From: Prevotella sp.
GTDB lineage: Bacteria; Bacteroidota; Bacteroidia; Bacteroidales; Bacteroidaceae
Assembly: GCA_021204605.1 (NCBI GenBank)
Contig: JAJPZD010000243.1
Coordinates: 1 to 6,379 of the forward strand
Length of the DNA: 6,379 bases
Direction of reading: 5' to 3'
Position numbers and translations under genes: made by a program. Positions 1 through 6,327 of this stretch are shown here, piece by piece. Position 1 is the first letter of the stretch. Each line of letters begins with the position of its first letter. The notes beneath the pieces are model-generated. The model was given only the letters and a program-made list of their open reading frames with translations. It did no database searches and was not told the DNA's origin.

Positions 1-4
1 AGGT

Positions 5-1084
5 ATGGCAGAGAAGGAAATAACATTGTTGAAAGGAAACGAGGCGATAGCCCATGCAGCGATACGTTGCGGCGCAGACGCATATTTCGGCTATCCTATT
101 ACGCCTCAGAGTGAGGTAATCGAGACACTTGCGTTGCTGAAACCGTGGGAGACTACCGGCATGGTGGTCGTCCAGGCGGAGAGCGAGCTGGCATCCATAA
201 ATATGGTATATGGAGCCGGTGGCGCAGGGAAGCGTGCGCTCACATCATCGTCAAGCCCTGGCGTGGCATTGATGCAGGAGGGTATCGCATACATGGCGGG
301 CGCCGAGATACCCGGTGTGATTGTCAACGTGCAGCGAGGCGGCCCTGGTCTTGGCACTATCCAGCCATCACAGAGCGACTATTTTCAGGCGACGCGTGGC
401 GGTGGAAACGGCGACTATTACACTATAGTGCTTGCCCCTGCGTCGGTGCAGGAGATGGCAGATTTCATGGATTTGTCGTTTGAGCTTGCCTTCAAGTACC
501 GCACGCCTGTCATCATGTTGAGTGATGGCGTTATCGGTCAGATGATGGAGCGCGTGGCATTGCCGCCGTATAAGCCCCGTAGAACAGAGGAGGAGATACG
601 CAAGGAGTGCCCGTGGGCAACTATCGGCAGGACGAAGGACCGCAAGCCAAATATCTTGACATCATTGGAGTTGCAGCCGGAGATAATGGAAAAGCGCAAC
701 TTGGCATTGCAGCGCAAGTACCAGACAATCAGGGAGACGGAGGTACGCTATGAGACGAAGCAATGTGAGGATGCCGACTATGTGATTGTGGCATTCGGCA
801 GTGCCGCGCGTATTTCTGAGAAGGCTATCGAGATGGCACGCGGCGAGGGCATTAAGGTTGGCCTTCTTCGTCCTATCACGCTGTGGCCATTCCCTGTGGA
901 TGCAGTAGCAGAGATTGCACAGGGCAAGAAGGGCATATTGTCGGTAGAGATCAATGCCGGTCAGATGATAGAGGACATCCAGCTTGCTGTAAAGGGCGGG
1001 GTGCCGGTAAGACATTTCGGGAGACTTGGCGGTATTGTACCGGAGCCGGATGAGATAGTAAAAGCGATAAAGGAGAAGTTTTAA
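5..1084 (+). CDS. vorB: 2-oxoacid:ferredoxin oxidoreductase, alpha subunit (VorB type)
   Basis: Alpha subunit of a multi-subunit, cytoplasmic 2-oxoacid:ferredoxin oxidoreductase, which converts a 2-oxoacid plus CoA to acyl-CoA and CO2 and reduces ferredoxin. Seen in the 359 residues: the family signature YPITP at residues 30-34, the E-x-E-x-A stretch at 59-63, a glycine-rich loop GAGGAGKRALTSSSSPG at 70-86, and QRGGPGLGT followed by PSQSDY at 110-126. These mark the pyrimidine-binding (POR_N) domain, roughly residues 12-240. A second domain begins near 258 (DYVIVAFGS) and includes RPITLWPFP at 289-297, typical of the CoA-facing domain II. Length is normal for a stand-alone alpha subunit. The ATG at 5 gives the expected N-terminus, but only four bases precede it, so its ribosome site cannot be judged. 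Beta and gamma genes follow directly. Substrate is not settled by sequence: 2-oxoisovalerate (VOR) is the usual label, and 2-oxoglutarate (KorA) is possible. Confidence 0.93.
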   Translation: MAEKEITLLKGNEAIAHAAIRCGADAYFGYPITPQSEVIETLALLKPWETTGMVVVQAESELASINMVYGAGGAGKRALTSSSSPGVALMQEGIAYMAGAEIPGVIVNVQRGGPGLGTIQPSQSDYFQATRGGGNGDYYTIVLAPASVQEMADFMDLSFELAFKYRTPVIMLSDGVIGQMMERVALPPYKPRRTEEEIRKECPWATIGRTKDRKPNILTSLELQPEIMEKRNLALQRKYQTIRETEVRYETKQCEDADYVIVAFGSAARISEKAIEMARGEGIKVGLLRPITLWPFPVDAVAEIAQGKKGILSVEINAGQMIEDIQLAVKGGVPVRHFGRLGGIVPEPDEIVKAIKEKF

Positions 1085-1121
1085 TAGAGACGCTTCTTTC
1101 AGAAATCAAAACCAAAGAAAT

Positions 1122-1883
1122 ATGAACAAAGAAATAATATCCCCGGAGAATCTTGTTTACAAGAAGCCGGAACTTTTGAATGACACGCCGATGCACTACT
1201 GTCCCGGCTGTTCCCACGGAGTGGTTCACAAACTTGTTGCAGAGATCATAGAGGAGATGGGCATGGAGGACAAGGCAGTGGGAGTATGCCCGGTAGGATG
1301 TGCCGTTTTCGCATACCGTTATGTTGACATCGACTGGCAGGAGGCCGCTCATGGGCGTGCTCCGGCAGTAGCCAGTGCCATCAAGCATTGTTGGAACGAC
1401 AGGCTTGTGTTCACGTATCAGGGAGATGGCGACCTTGCCTGTATCGGAACGTGTGAGACCATACATGCCCTTAACAGGGGCGACAACATCACGATAATCT
1501 TCATCAACAATGCCATCTACGGTATGACGGGCGGTCAGATGGCACCCACCACACTTATCGGACAGAAGACATCCACCTGTCCTTACGGCAGAGATCCGAA
1601 GCTACATGGCTATCCACTGAACATCTCAGAGATAGCCACGAAGCTCGAAGGCACGTGCTATGTAACGCGCCAGAGTGTTGATACCGTTGCCTCTATCCGC
1701 TCAGCTAAGAAGGCTATCCGCAAGGCATTTGATGCATCGATGGCAGGCAAGGGAGCAAGTTTGGTGGAGATTGTCAGCAGTTGCAACAGTGGTTGGAAGC
1801 TGTCGCCGGTGAAGGCAAACCAATGGATGCAGGAGAATATGTTTGAGGTATATAAGAAGGGCGACCTGAAAGATACATTATAA
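1122..1883 (+). CDS. 2-oxoacid:ferredoxin oxidoreductase, beta subunit (thiamine diphosphate-binding)
   Basis: Beta subunit of the same oxidoreductase. It holds the thiamine diphosphate diphosphate-binding half of the active site and probably the proximal 4Fe-4S cluster. Seen in the 253 residues: HYCPGCSHG at 25-33, HGRAPAVASAIK at 77-88, the cofactor motif beginning QGDGD at 100-104 and ending NN at 129-130, then YGMTGGQMAPTT at 133-144. Cysteines 27 and 30, with 56 or 60 and with 221 (SSCNSGW), sit where this family places its cluster ligands; assigning them as ligands is inference from the family. The length fits the short KorB/VorA-type beta subunits rather than fused pyruvate:ferredoxin oxidoreductase. 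The start lies 37 bases after the alpha stop, behind an A-rich stretch without a clear Shine-Dalgarno site, as is usual in Bacteroidetes. No promoter or terminator is visible in the gap, so it is read as one transcript with alpha. Confidence 0.93.
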   Translation: MNKEIISPENLVYKKPELLNDTPMHYCPGCSHGVVHKLVAEIIEEMGMEDKAVGVCPVGCAVFAYRYVDIDWQEAAHGRAPAVASAIKHCWNDRLVFTYQGDGDLACIGTCETIHALNRGDNITIIFINNAIYGMTGGQMAPTTLIGQKTSTCPYGRDPKLHGYPLNISEIATKLEGTCYVTRQSVDTVASIRSAKKAIRKAFDASMAGKGASLVEIVSSCNSGWKLSPVKANQWMQENMFEVYKKGDLKDTL

Positions 1884-1905
1884 TAAATGATTTCAGGTCA
1901 ATAAA

Positions 1906-1910
1906 AAGGA
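1906..1910 (+). promoter_or_regulatory. AAGGA ribosome-binding site for the gamma subunit
   Basis: AAGGA lies six bases before the ATG at 1917. This is a reasonable Shine-Dalgarno match and the clearest one in the window; the other visible leaders are only A-rich. It supports the chosen start of the gamma subunit gene. Confidence 0.5.
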
Positions 1911-1916
1911 AAAGAT

Positions 1917-2459
1917 ATGAAGAAAGAAGTTATAATATCAGGTTTCGGCGGCCAGGGTGTGCTCTCGATGGGCAAGATCCTTGCCTATTCAGGCCTGATG
2001 GAGGACAAGGAGGTAACGTGGATGCCGGCATACGGACCGGAGCAGCGTGGCGGGACCGCCAATGTGACTGTGATAGTAAGTGATGACCGTATTTCGTCGC
2101 CTATACTCAGCAAGTATGATATTGCTATAGTGCTCAACCAGCCATCTCTTGACAAGTTCGAGACTAAGATAAAGCCTGGCGGTGTGCTTATCTACGATGG
2201 TTTCGGAGTGATAAATCCGCCTACCCGTAAGGACATCACCGTATATAGAGTAAACGCAATGGACAAGGCAGCGGAGATGAAAAACTCAAAGGTGTTCAAT
2301 ATGATCGTGCTTGGCGGTCTGCTGCAGGTTTGCCCCGTTGTCAGCGACAATGGAGTAGAGAAGGCTCTTTACAAGACGCTGCCGGAGCGACATCACGCCC
2401 TTATCCCCCTTAACATGGAAGCAATAAAGGCCGGTAAGGATATTATCGAGAAGATGTGA
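1917..2459 (+). CDS. 2-oxoacid:ferredoxin oxidoreductase, gamma subunit
   Basis: Gamma subunit (POR family domain) of the oxidoreductase, a small alpha/beta subunit that packs against alpha and helps form the CoA site. Seen in the 180 residues: the N-terminal hallmark GFGGQGV at residues 9-15 and YGPEQRGG at 39-46, both diagnostic for this subunit, followed by a single domain running to the end. Length is typical. It starts 33 bases after the beta stop with an AAGGA site in front, and it is the last gene before a non-coding stretch with a terminator-like stem-loop, so it closes the operon. The order alpha-beta-gamma without an adjacent 4Fe-4S delta gene downstream implies that delta, if present, lies upstream of the window. 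Family assignment is firm; the substrate is unknown, as for the alpha subunit. Confidence 0.92.
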   Translation: MKKEVIISGFGGQGVLSMGKILAYSGLMEDKEVTWMPAYGPEQRGGTANVTVIVSDDRISSPILSKYDIAIVLNQPSLDKFETKIKPGGVLIYDGFGVINPPTRKDITVYRVNAMDKAAEMKNSKVFNMIVLGGLLQVCPVVSDNGVEKALYKTLPERHHALIPLNMEAIKAGKDIIEKM

Positions 2460-2556
2460 GAATACATTAATATATTTTATCATTAAGAAGATGTAAGATA
2501 CAATCTAACAGAAATAAGCGATATTAGCGCACGGGGATTAGTTCCCGCATTAATCT
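2460..2556 (+). other. 3' untranslated stretch after the oxidoreductase operon
   Basis: About 97 bases between the gamma stop codon and the large stem-loop. It is AT-rich with no credible open frame. One small hairpin can be drawn (CGGGGA at 2532-2537 with TTCCCG at 2542-2547, loop TTAG, one G-T pair), but it has no T-run and is too weak to call a terminator. Otherwise I see nothing in it. Confidence 0.5.
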
Positions 2557-2623
2557 AACTGCCGTTTAACACTGTATATTTGTTTTTAGATTTCCAAATA
2601 TACAAGCTAAACGGCAGTTTTTT
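2557..2623 (+). terminator. Long nested stem-loop with T-run, probable operon terminator
   Basis: A perfect 12-bp outer stem (AACTGCCGTTTA at 2557-2568 with TAAACGGCAGTT at 2608-2619) encloses a small internal loop (ACAC / AGC). This is followed by a perfect 10-bp inner stem (TGTATATTTG at 2573-2582 with CAAATATACA at 2595-2604) and a 12-base loop. The right arm runs into six Ts (2618-2623), as in an intrinsic terminator, and the position 97 bases after the gamma stop suits termination of that operon. The 63-base stem-loop is much longer than the ordinary terminator at 6148-6180, so an added regulatory role is possible but unproven. Confidence 0.65.
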
Positions 2624-2648
2624 ATCTTGACAAATCTAAACGGCAATT
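2607..2648 (+). repeat. Direct repeat of the stem-loop right arm
   Basis: CTAAACGGCAGTT (2607-2619) recurs as CTAAACGGCAATT (2636-2648), with one difference in 13 bases and a start-to-start distance of 29 bases. The second copy could also pair, with one mismatch, with the left arm of the stem-loop at 2557-2568. The second copy lies between the two halves of the candidate promoter at 2627-2655. Whether it is an operator, an alternative RNA pairing partner or a relic of local duplication cannot be told from sequence alone. Confidence 0.6.
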
Positions 2649-2655
2649 ATTATTG
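2627..2655 (+). promoter_or_regulatory. Candidate Bacteroidetes-type promoter for the exported-protein genes
   Basis: TTG at 2627-2629 (within TTGACA) and TATTATTG at 2648-2655 are separated by 18 bases. This is close to the Bacteroidetes pattern of a -33 TTTG followed about 19 bases later by TAnnTTTG; the -7 box has one mismatch. Transcription would begin near 2660, giving a leader of about 40 bases before the ATG at 2700. The location just after a terminator fits, but the box match is imperfect. Confidence 0.4.
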
Positions 2656-2699
2656 CAACATATAGGTATTAGTATTTATTAATTTTTAAAGTAAAAGTA

Positions 2700-4742
2700 A
2701 TGAGAATGTTAAAATTATTTACCGTATCAGCAGCGTTGGTATTGTCATTGACAATTGCCAATGCTCAAACTCGCGGAAGTGAGATCATGAAACCGTCAGG
2801 AGAAAAGGCGATGAAGCGTCAGGACAGAGGCTCTCGGTCGTTGGCTCCCAAAAAGGCGGGTACAGTGCCAAGCAAGATTGCGTTGGAAAGTGATGAACAT
2901 CTGGTCGGGTTCTATACAACTGATGACCTGCCCGACTTGTCAAGCGGGGAGGGTTACATCGGCATGTATTCCAATCCCGGACAGTTGAAGGCTGGAGTGA
3001 TATTCGAGGATGACGTGTTGAAAAAGCGCGTCGGAGGTCAGATCACGAAGGTGCGTTTCGCTCTTGCCGTACCTGTTGACGTGGCAAATGTGGAGGTCCG
3101 CACATGTACACCGAATTATTACATCAGTGACCAGCCGATAGCATCGGCAGACCTATCCACTACCACCACTCAGATAGGTTGGAACGAGGCCACACTCTCT
3201 ACACCAGTTACCATTGAGGATGGTATGTACTATCTTGTATCTTTTGAATACACCCAGTCGGCTGATCCCAATGAGCCTGCGGCATGGCCGTTGGTTACGG
3301 ATATGGAGGTCAAGACAGATATAACGCCGGAATACGGATTTCTTCTTTATGGATATTGGCCACAATATGGTGTGACCGACTGGTTCACTATGGGTTCAGA
3401 CTATGGGAACCTGTGTATTCAGGCTGTTGTAAAAGGCGGCAGTTCAGTGGATGACGACATTGTCCTTAAAAACCTTGTCATGGATAAGTATGCCTCTAAG
3501 GGAGACGAGCTTGCATACAGTTTCAATATCAAGAGTGATGGAAATGCCATACCATCGGCGTATGTCTTGAACATAACCGTTGACGGTACAGTCGTGCAGA
3601 CGTTAGACACTCCTATTGCCCTGACATCCGGCAGTCAGAAGTATAGCGGCAGGTTAGCATTGCCTGCCGACCTATCGCTGGGCAGTCATAATTTTGCCGT
3701 TAGTGTAGCAACTATCAATGGCAAAGTGCCTACGCAGAATATTGATGACGACACACTTGAGGCGGCGTTTACCGTTTATGAGGGCTCGGCGACGCGCCAG
3801 ATGCACCTTATAGAGAATTACACATCCGTACAGTGCACCTATTGTCCACTTGGACACGACCTGCTTGAGAAATTACAGGAGATGTACCCTAGCAAATATG
3901 CGTGGGTGGCCATACACGGAGCCGGCATGGGCGCCGATCCATTCTATCTGACCGATGGCAGCAGCGACTTTATAGAGTATTTCTCAATGCCGGTAGGCAG
4001 TGCATATCCATCAGCCGGGTTCGACCGTTACATACTTGATGATGACGTGCTGAATGAATACGGTACAATAGGTATAGGCTTGGGTTACAGTAGCTATTAT
4101 CAGACGACAGCAGCGACGATGATAGATGACATCGTGACACAAACCTATTCGAAGATACCGGCTTTCGTCAACGTGAATATCGCCACAACATACGACGATG
4201 CGACAAAAGAGCTTACTATCAGGGTGTTTGGTGACGGTGTCAATGGCGCACAGCAGTTGCTTGATGGCAACCGCCTCACAGTGTATCTCACAGAGGACGG
4301 ATTAGTCTCAACCCAGTATAACAACGGCAAATACGACCCGGATTATGTGCACAACAACGTGCTGCGCAAGATTATAAATCAATATGCTTGGGGCGATGAG
4401 GTAAACTGGACAAGTGACAGCAGTTATGAGAATGACTTCACGGTGAAACTTGATAATACATGGAATGCTGCCAATATGCACGTAGTGGCGTTTATCAGTG
4501 GAAGCTATGCAGTATGGAAGAATGGAGACTGGTATTATGGGGATTTTGGTGAGGCTTACGTCAACAATGCGAATATGGCAAAGGTGGGAGGCTCATCTGA
4601 CATTCGTGCCACTGTTAGTGATACCGACGTTACGGAGACATCCCGCTATGCCGTAGATGGTCGTCAGCTCTCAACACCGGTGAAGGGCCTGAACATCGTC
4701 AAGATGTCAGATGGCACTACCCGTAAGGTCATCGTGAGATAA
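2700..4742 (+). CDS. Exported Omp28-like protein with CxxC thioredoxin-like domain and C-terminal sorting-type tail
   Basis: A secreted or surface protein of 680 residues, function unknown. Residues 1-22 form a signal peptide ending ANA, with cleavage likely before Q23; there is no lipobox cysteine. Residues 23-60 are basic and probably disordered. Residues 61-245 look like a beta-rich domain I cannot name. Residues about 252-360 resemble an Ig-like/CARDB-type beta-sandwich. Residues about 363-600 match the Omp28-related family: RQMHLIENYTSVQC leads into C379-T-Y-C382-P, with H406 and D-P-F after it, and P437 in AYPSAGFDR could be the cis-proline of a thioredoxin fold. Residues 648-680 form a tail (RYAVDGRQLS ... 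GLNIV ... VIVR) resembling the end of a type IX secretion sorting domain. The start at 2700 keeps a full signal peptide; ATG 2706 is an alternative. Related Omp28 proteins are outer-membrane-associated. Any redox role is inference. Confidence 0.8.
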   Translation: MRMLKLFTVSAALVLSLTIANAQTRGSEIMKPSGEKAMKRQDRGSRSLAPKKAGTVPSKIALESDEHLVGFYTTDDLPDLSSGEGYIGMYSNPGQLKAGVIFEDDVLKKRVGGQITKVRFALAVPVDVANVEVRTCTPNYYISDQPIASADLSTTTTQIGWNEATLSTPVTIEDGMYYLVSFEYTQSADPNEPAAWPLVTDMEVKTDITPEYGFLLYGYWPQYGVTDWFTMGSDYGNLCIQAVVKGGSSVDDDIVLKNLVMDKYASKGDELAYSFNIKSDGNAIPSAYVLNITVDGTVVQTLDTPIALTSGSQKYSGRLALPADLSLGSHNFAVSVATINGKVPTQNIDDDTLEAAFTVYEGSATRQMHLIENYTSVQCTYCPLGHDLLEKLQEMYPSKYAWVAIHGAGMGADPFYLTDGSSDFIEYFSMPVGSAYPSAGFDRYILDDDVLNEYGTIGIGLGYSSYYQTTAATMIDDIVTQTYSKIPAFVNVNIATTYDDATKELTIRVFGDGVNGAQQLLDGNRLTVYLTEDGLVSTQYNNGKYDPDYVHNNVLRKIINQYAWGDEVNWTSDSSYENDFTVKLDNTWNAANMHVVAFISGSYAVWKNGDWYYGDFGEAYVNNANMAKVGGSSDIRATVSDTDVTETSRYAVDGRQLSTPVKGLNIVKMSDGTTRKVIVR

Positions 4743-4783
4743 GGTCTGTTTGTTGTGACGAAATAGACGTAAAAACAATAAAT

Positions 4784-6103
4784 ATGAGAAAATTTATATT
4801 GATTGTTTTCATCGCTGCGGTGAGTACATGGTGTTTCGCACAGGAATACGGTCTTAGGGTGTTCGCGTTTGAAGATTATCCGTATATAACAGGAATGGCG
4901 ATGTCAACAGACGGGAAATATGTTACAGGTTCGGTGGGATCCGCAAGCGAGGGCACATTTGTTTACGACACTGAGCAGGATTACATGTATGTGCATTTCA
5001 CAGACAGTTGGTATGGCTCAGAGGGACGTGGCGTGTCAGACACAGGAGTGGCGGCCTGTTTCGATTCTGGTGCGATGACTATCAGTATATCAGGCGAGGA
5101 GACAAGGCTTGAAGGAGATACCGTGTCAGGAAATATCGCGGAGGGCATCACCCCGGATGGAACGATAGTGGTGGGGTCCGTGACAAAGACCACAACAAGT
5201 CCTGATGTGTATATCGACGGTCATGCCTGTTATTGGAAAGACGGCAAGGCTGTGCTTTTGCCGGAGCCCACAGGAGAGGAACTTGGACTGAAATGCCTCT
5301 TCGATGAGACAGAGACCTCATACGACGGCAGCCGTGCCACGAAAATCAGTGCAGACGGCAGCGTTATAGTGGGCTATTTCATTGACAGGTGGAGCAGCAG
5401 ACCCTGCATTGCCTGGACATTAAACGAGGATGGCTCTTACACATGCAATCCTATCTGCAAGGGATACTGGGAAGAAGACCGATATTGGGATTTTGACGAT
5501 ACAAAGACGGAGGCCGATTATCCCTATTTCCAGTTCTTGGCTACCGGTCTGAGCAAGAATGGGAAGTACATATCATTAAACTTATCACCAAGCTGCTTTG
5601 ATGACGAGCCTGACCAGATTGGCAGGTACAATGTCGAGACAATGGAATTGGAAGTTACAAGCGGCGACATAGCTTTCTCATGCAAGGATGTGGCAGATGA
5701 CGGTACGGTAATAGCCTCGTCGCAAGACGGTCATGCCTATATATGGAAGCCAGGAGCCGTTACGCCTATGAGTTTTCAGGAGGCCTATCCTTTGGTAGAG
5801 GAGTTTGCCACGTTTGACACCTACGGAGAGCATACCCCGATAGCCATTTCTCCCGATGGGAGATATATTCTGGGGCGCGTAACGATAGTGGACTACTCGT
5901 TGGAATATGATTATTACGAGTTTTATGTCTTTGACACTGAGCAGTATGAGAAGGCCACCAACGGTATAGCCAGTGTGACAAATGACGAGGCGGGTGCTCC
6001 GGAGGCCATTTACAGTATTGACGGCAGGCAACTGAGCAGTTTACGCCATGGCGTAAATATCATCAGGAAGAATGGAAAGTCAACTAAGTGTTTCGTCAGA
6101 TAA
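4784..6103 (+). CDS. Exported protein with seven DG-type repeats, probable beta-propeller, with sorting-type tail
   Basis: A secreted protein of 439 residues with no function I can assign. Residues 1-19 are a signal peptide (cleavage after CFA, before Q20); Cys17 is preceded by Trp, so it is not a lipobox. The mature protein repeats a motif of the form 'h-S-x-DG-x-h-h-x-G' at about residues 35-51, 81-93 (degenerate), 118-133, 185-199, 252-267 (NGK), 300-313 and 352-366. Several copies are followed by an aromatic strand such as HACYWKDG (147-154), CIAWTL (208-213) and HAYIWKPG (317-324). Seven such units suggest a seven-bladed beta-propeller, similar in style to HAF/WD40-like extracellular repeats; this is inference. 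Residues 408-439 (IYSIDGRQLSS ... GVNII ... FVR) resemble the tail of the preceding gene product. The gene starts 41 bases after that gene, with only an A-rich leader, so the two are probably co-transcribed and share an export or anchoring route. Confidence 0.78.
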   Translation: MRKFILIVFIAAVSTWCFAQEYGLRVFAFEDYPYITGMAMSTDGKYVTGSVGSASEGTFVYDTEQDYMYVHFTDSWYGSEGRGVSDTGVAACFDSGAMTISISGEETRLEGDTVSGNIAEGITPDGTIVVGSVTKTTTSPDVYIDGHACYWKDGKAVLLPEPTGEELGLKCLFDETETSYDGSRATKISADGSVIVGYFIDRWSSRPCIAWTLNEDGSYTCNPICKGYWEEDRYWDFDDTKTEADYPYFQFLATGLSKNGKYISLNLSPSCFDDEPDQIGRYNVETMELEVTSGDIAFSCKDVADDGTVIASSQDGHAYIWKPGAVTPMSFQEAYPLVEEFATFDTYGEHTPIAISPDGRYILGRVTIVDYSLEYDYYEFYVFDTEQYEKATNGIASVTNDEAGAPEAIYSIDGRQLSSLRHGVNIIRKNGKSTKCFVR

Positions 6104-6147
6104 GATCGTTTATAAGCTGCCTTGTGAGGTATGCTGAATAATTTGAG

Positions 6148-6180
6148 TTCTGGCTGGTTTTCAAACCAGCCAGAATTTTT
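6148..6180 (+). terminator. Intrinsic terminator after the exported-protein genes
   Basis: A perfect 12-bp stem (TTCTGGCTGGTT at 6148-6159 with AACCAGCCAGAA at 6164-6175) with the four-base loop TTCA is followed by five Ts (6176-6180). It lies 44 bases past the stop codon at 6103 and has a T-run only on the + side, so it terminates the upstream pair of genes. Confidence 0.9.
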
Positions 6181-6289
6181 CGTTTTATCTGACAGCAATA
6201 TTACAAGAGCGAAGACGAAAAACTTGTATTTTAATTTATAAATTCTTATAAAAAAGAGACAAATCGTAAAATTTTTAAATATTTTATTC

Positions 6290-6303
6290 ACAAAAATTTT
6301 TGT
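6290..6303. repeat. 14-bp perfect palindrome overlapping the -33 element
   Basis: ACAAAAATTTTTGT is its own reverse complement and its right half includes the TTTG of the -33 element. It could be an operator half-site pair, but in such an AT-rich stretch a palindrome of this kind may be chance. Confidence 0.35.
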
Positions 6304-6327
6304 TATCGAAAAAAACACTTATATTTG
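6299..6327 (+). promoter_or_regulatory. Bacteroidetes-type promoter pointing out of the window
   Basis: TTTG at 6299-6302 and TATATTTG at 6320-6327 (an exact match to TAnnTTTG, followed by CAAAG) are separated by 17 bases, slightly short of the usual spacing of about 19. The upstream stretch is strongly AT-rich. Transcription would start near 6333-6336 and read into a gene beyond 6379. It lies well past the terminator at 6148-6180, consistent with a new transcription unit. Confidence 0.7.

Noticed and set aside
951..1466. 171-codon frame on the - strand across the alpha/beta subunit junction
   Set aside because: It overlaps two well-supported oxidoreductase genes on the opposite strand and has no recognisable motif; it is a shadow of their codon use.
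2532..2547. Short GC-rich hairpin as an operon terminator
   Set aside because: Only six pairs including one G-T, and no T-run follows; the stem-loop at 2557-2623 is a better candidate.
2557..2648. Small transposon (MITE-like) reading of the inverted repeats
   Set aside because: The arms are only 12 bp, no flanking target-site duplication is visible, and the T-run after the right arm is better explained by a terminator.
4784..4840. Lipoprotein signal on the second exported protein (Cys17)
   Set aside because: The residues before the cysteine are S-T-W; tryptophan at -1 does not fit a lipobox, while the FA-Q site just after fits ordinary signal peptidase cleavage.
6010..6318. 102-codon frame on the - strand across the second exported gene's end, the terminator and the AT-rich region
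   Set aside because: It runs through a strong + strand terminator and the 3' end of a well-supported gene, its composition (many F, K, I) reflects AT-rich DNA, and it shows no recognisable domain.
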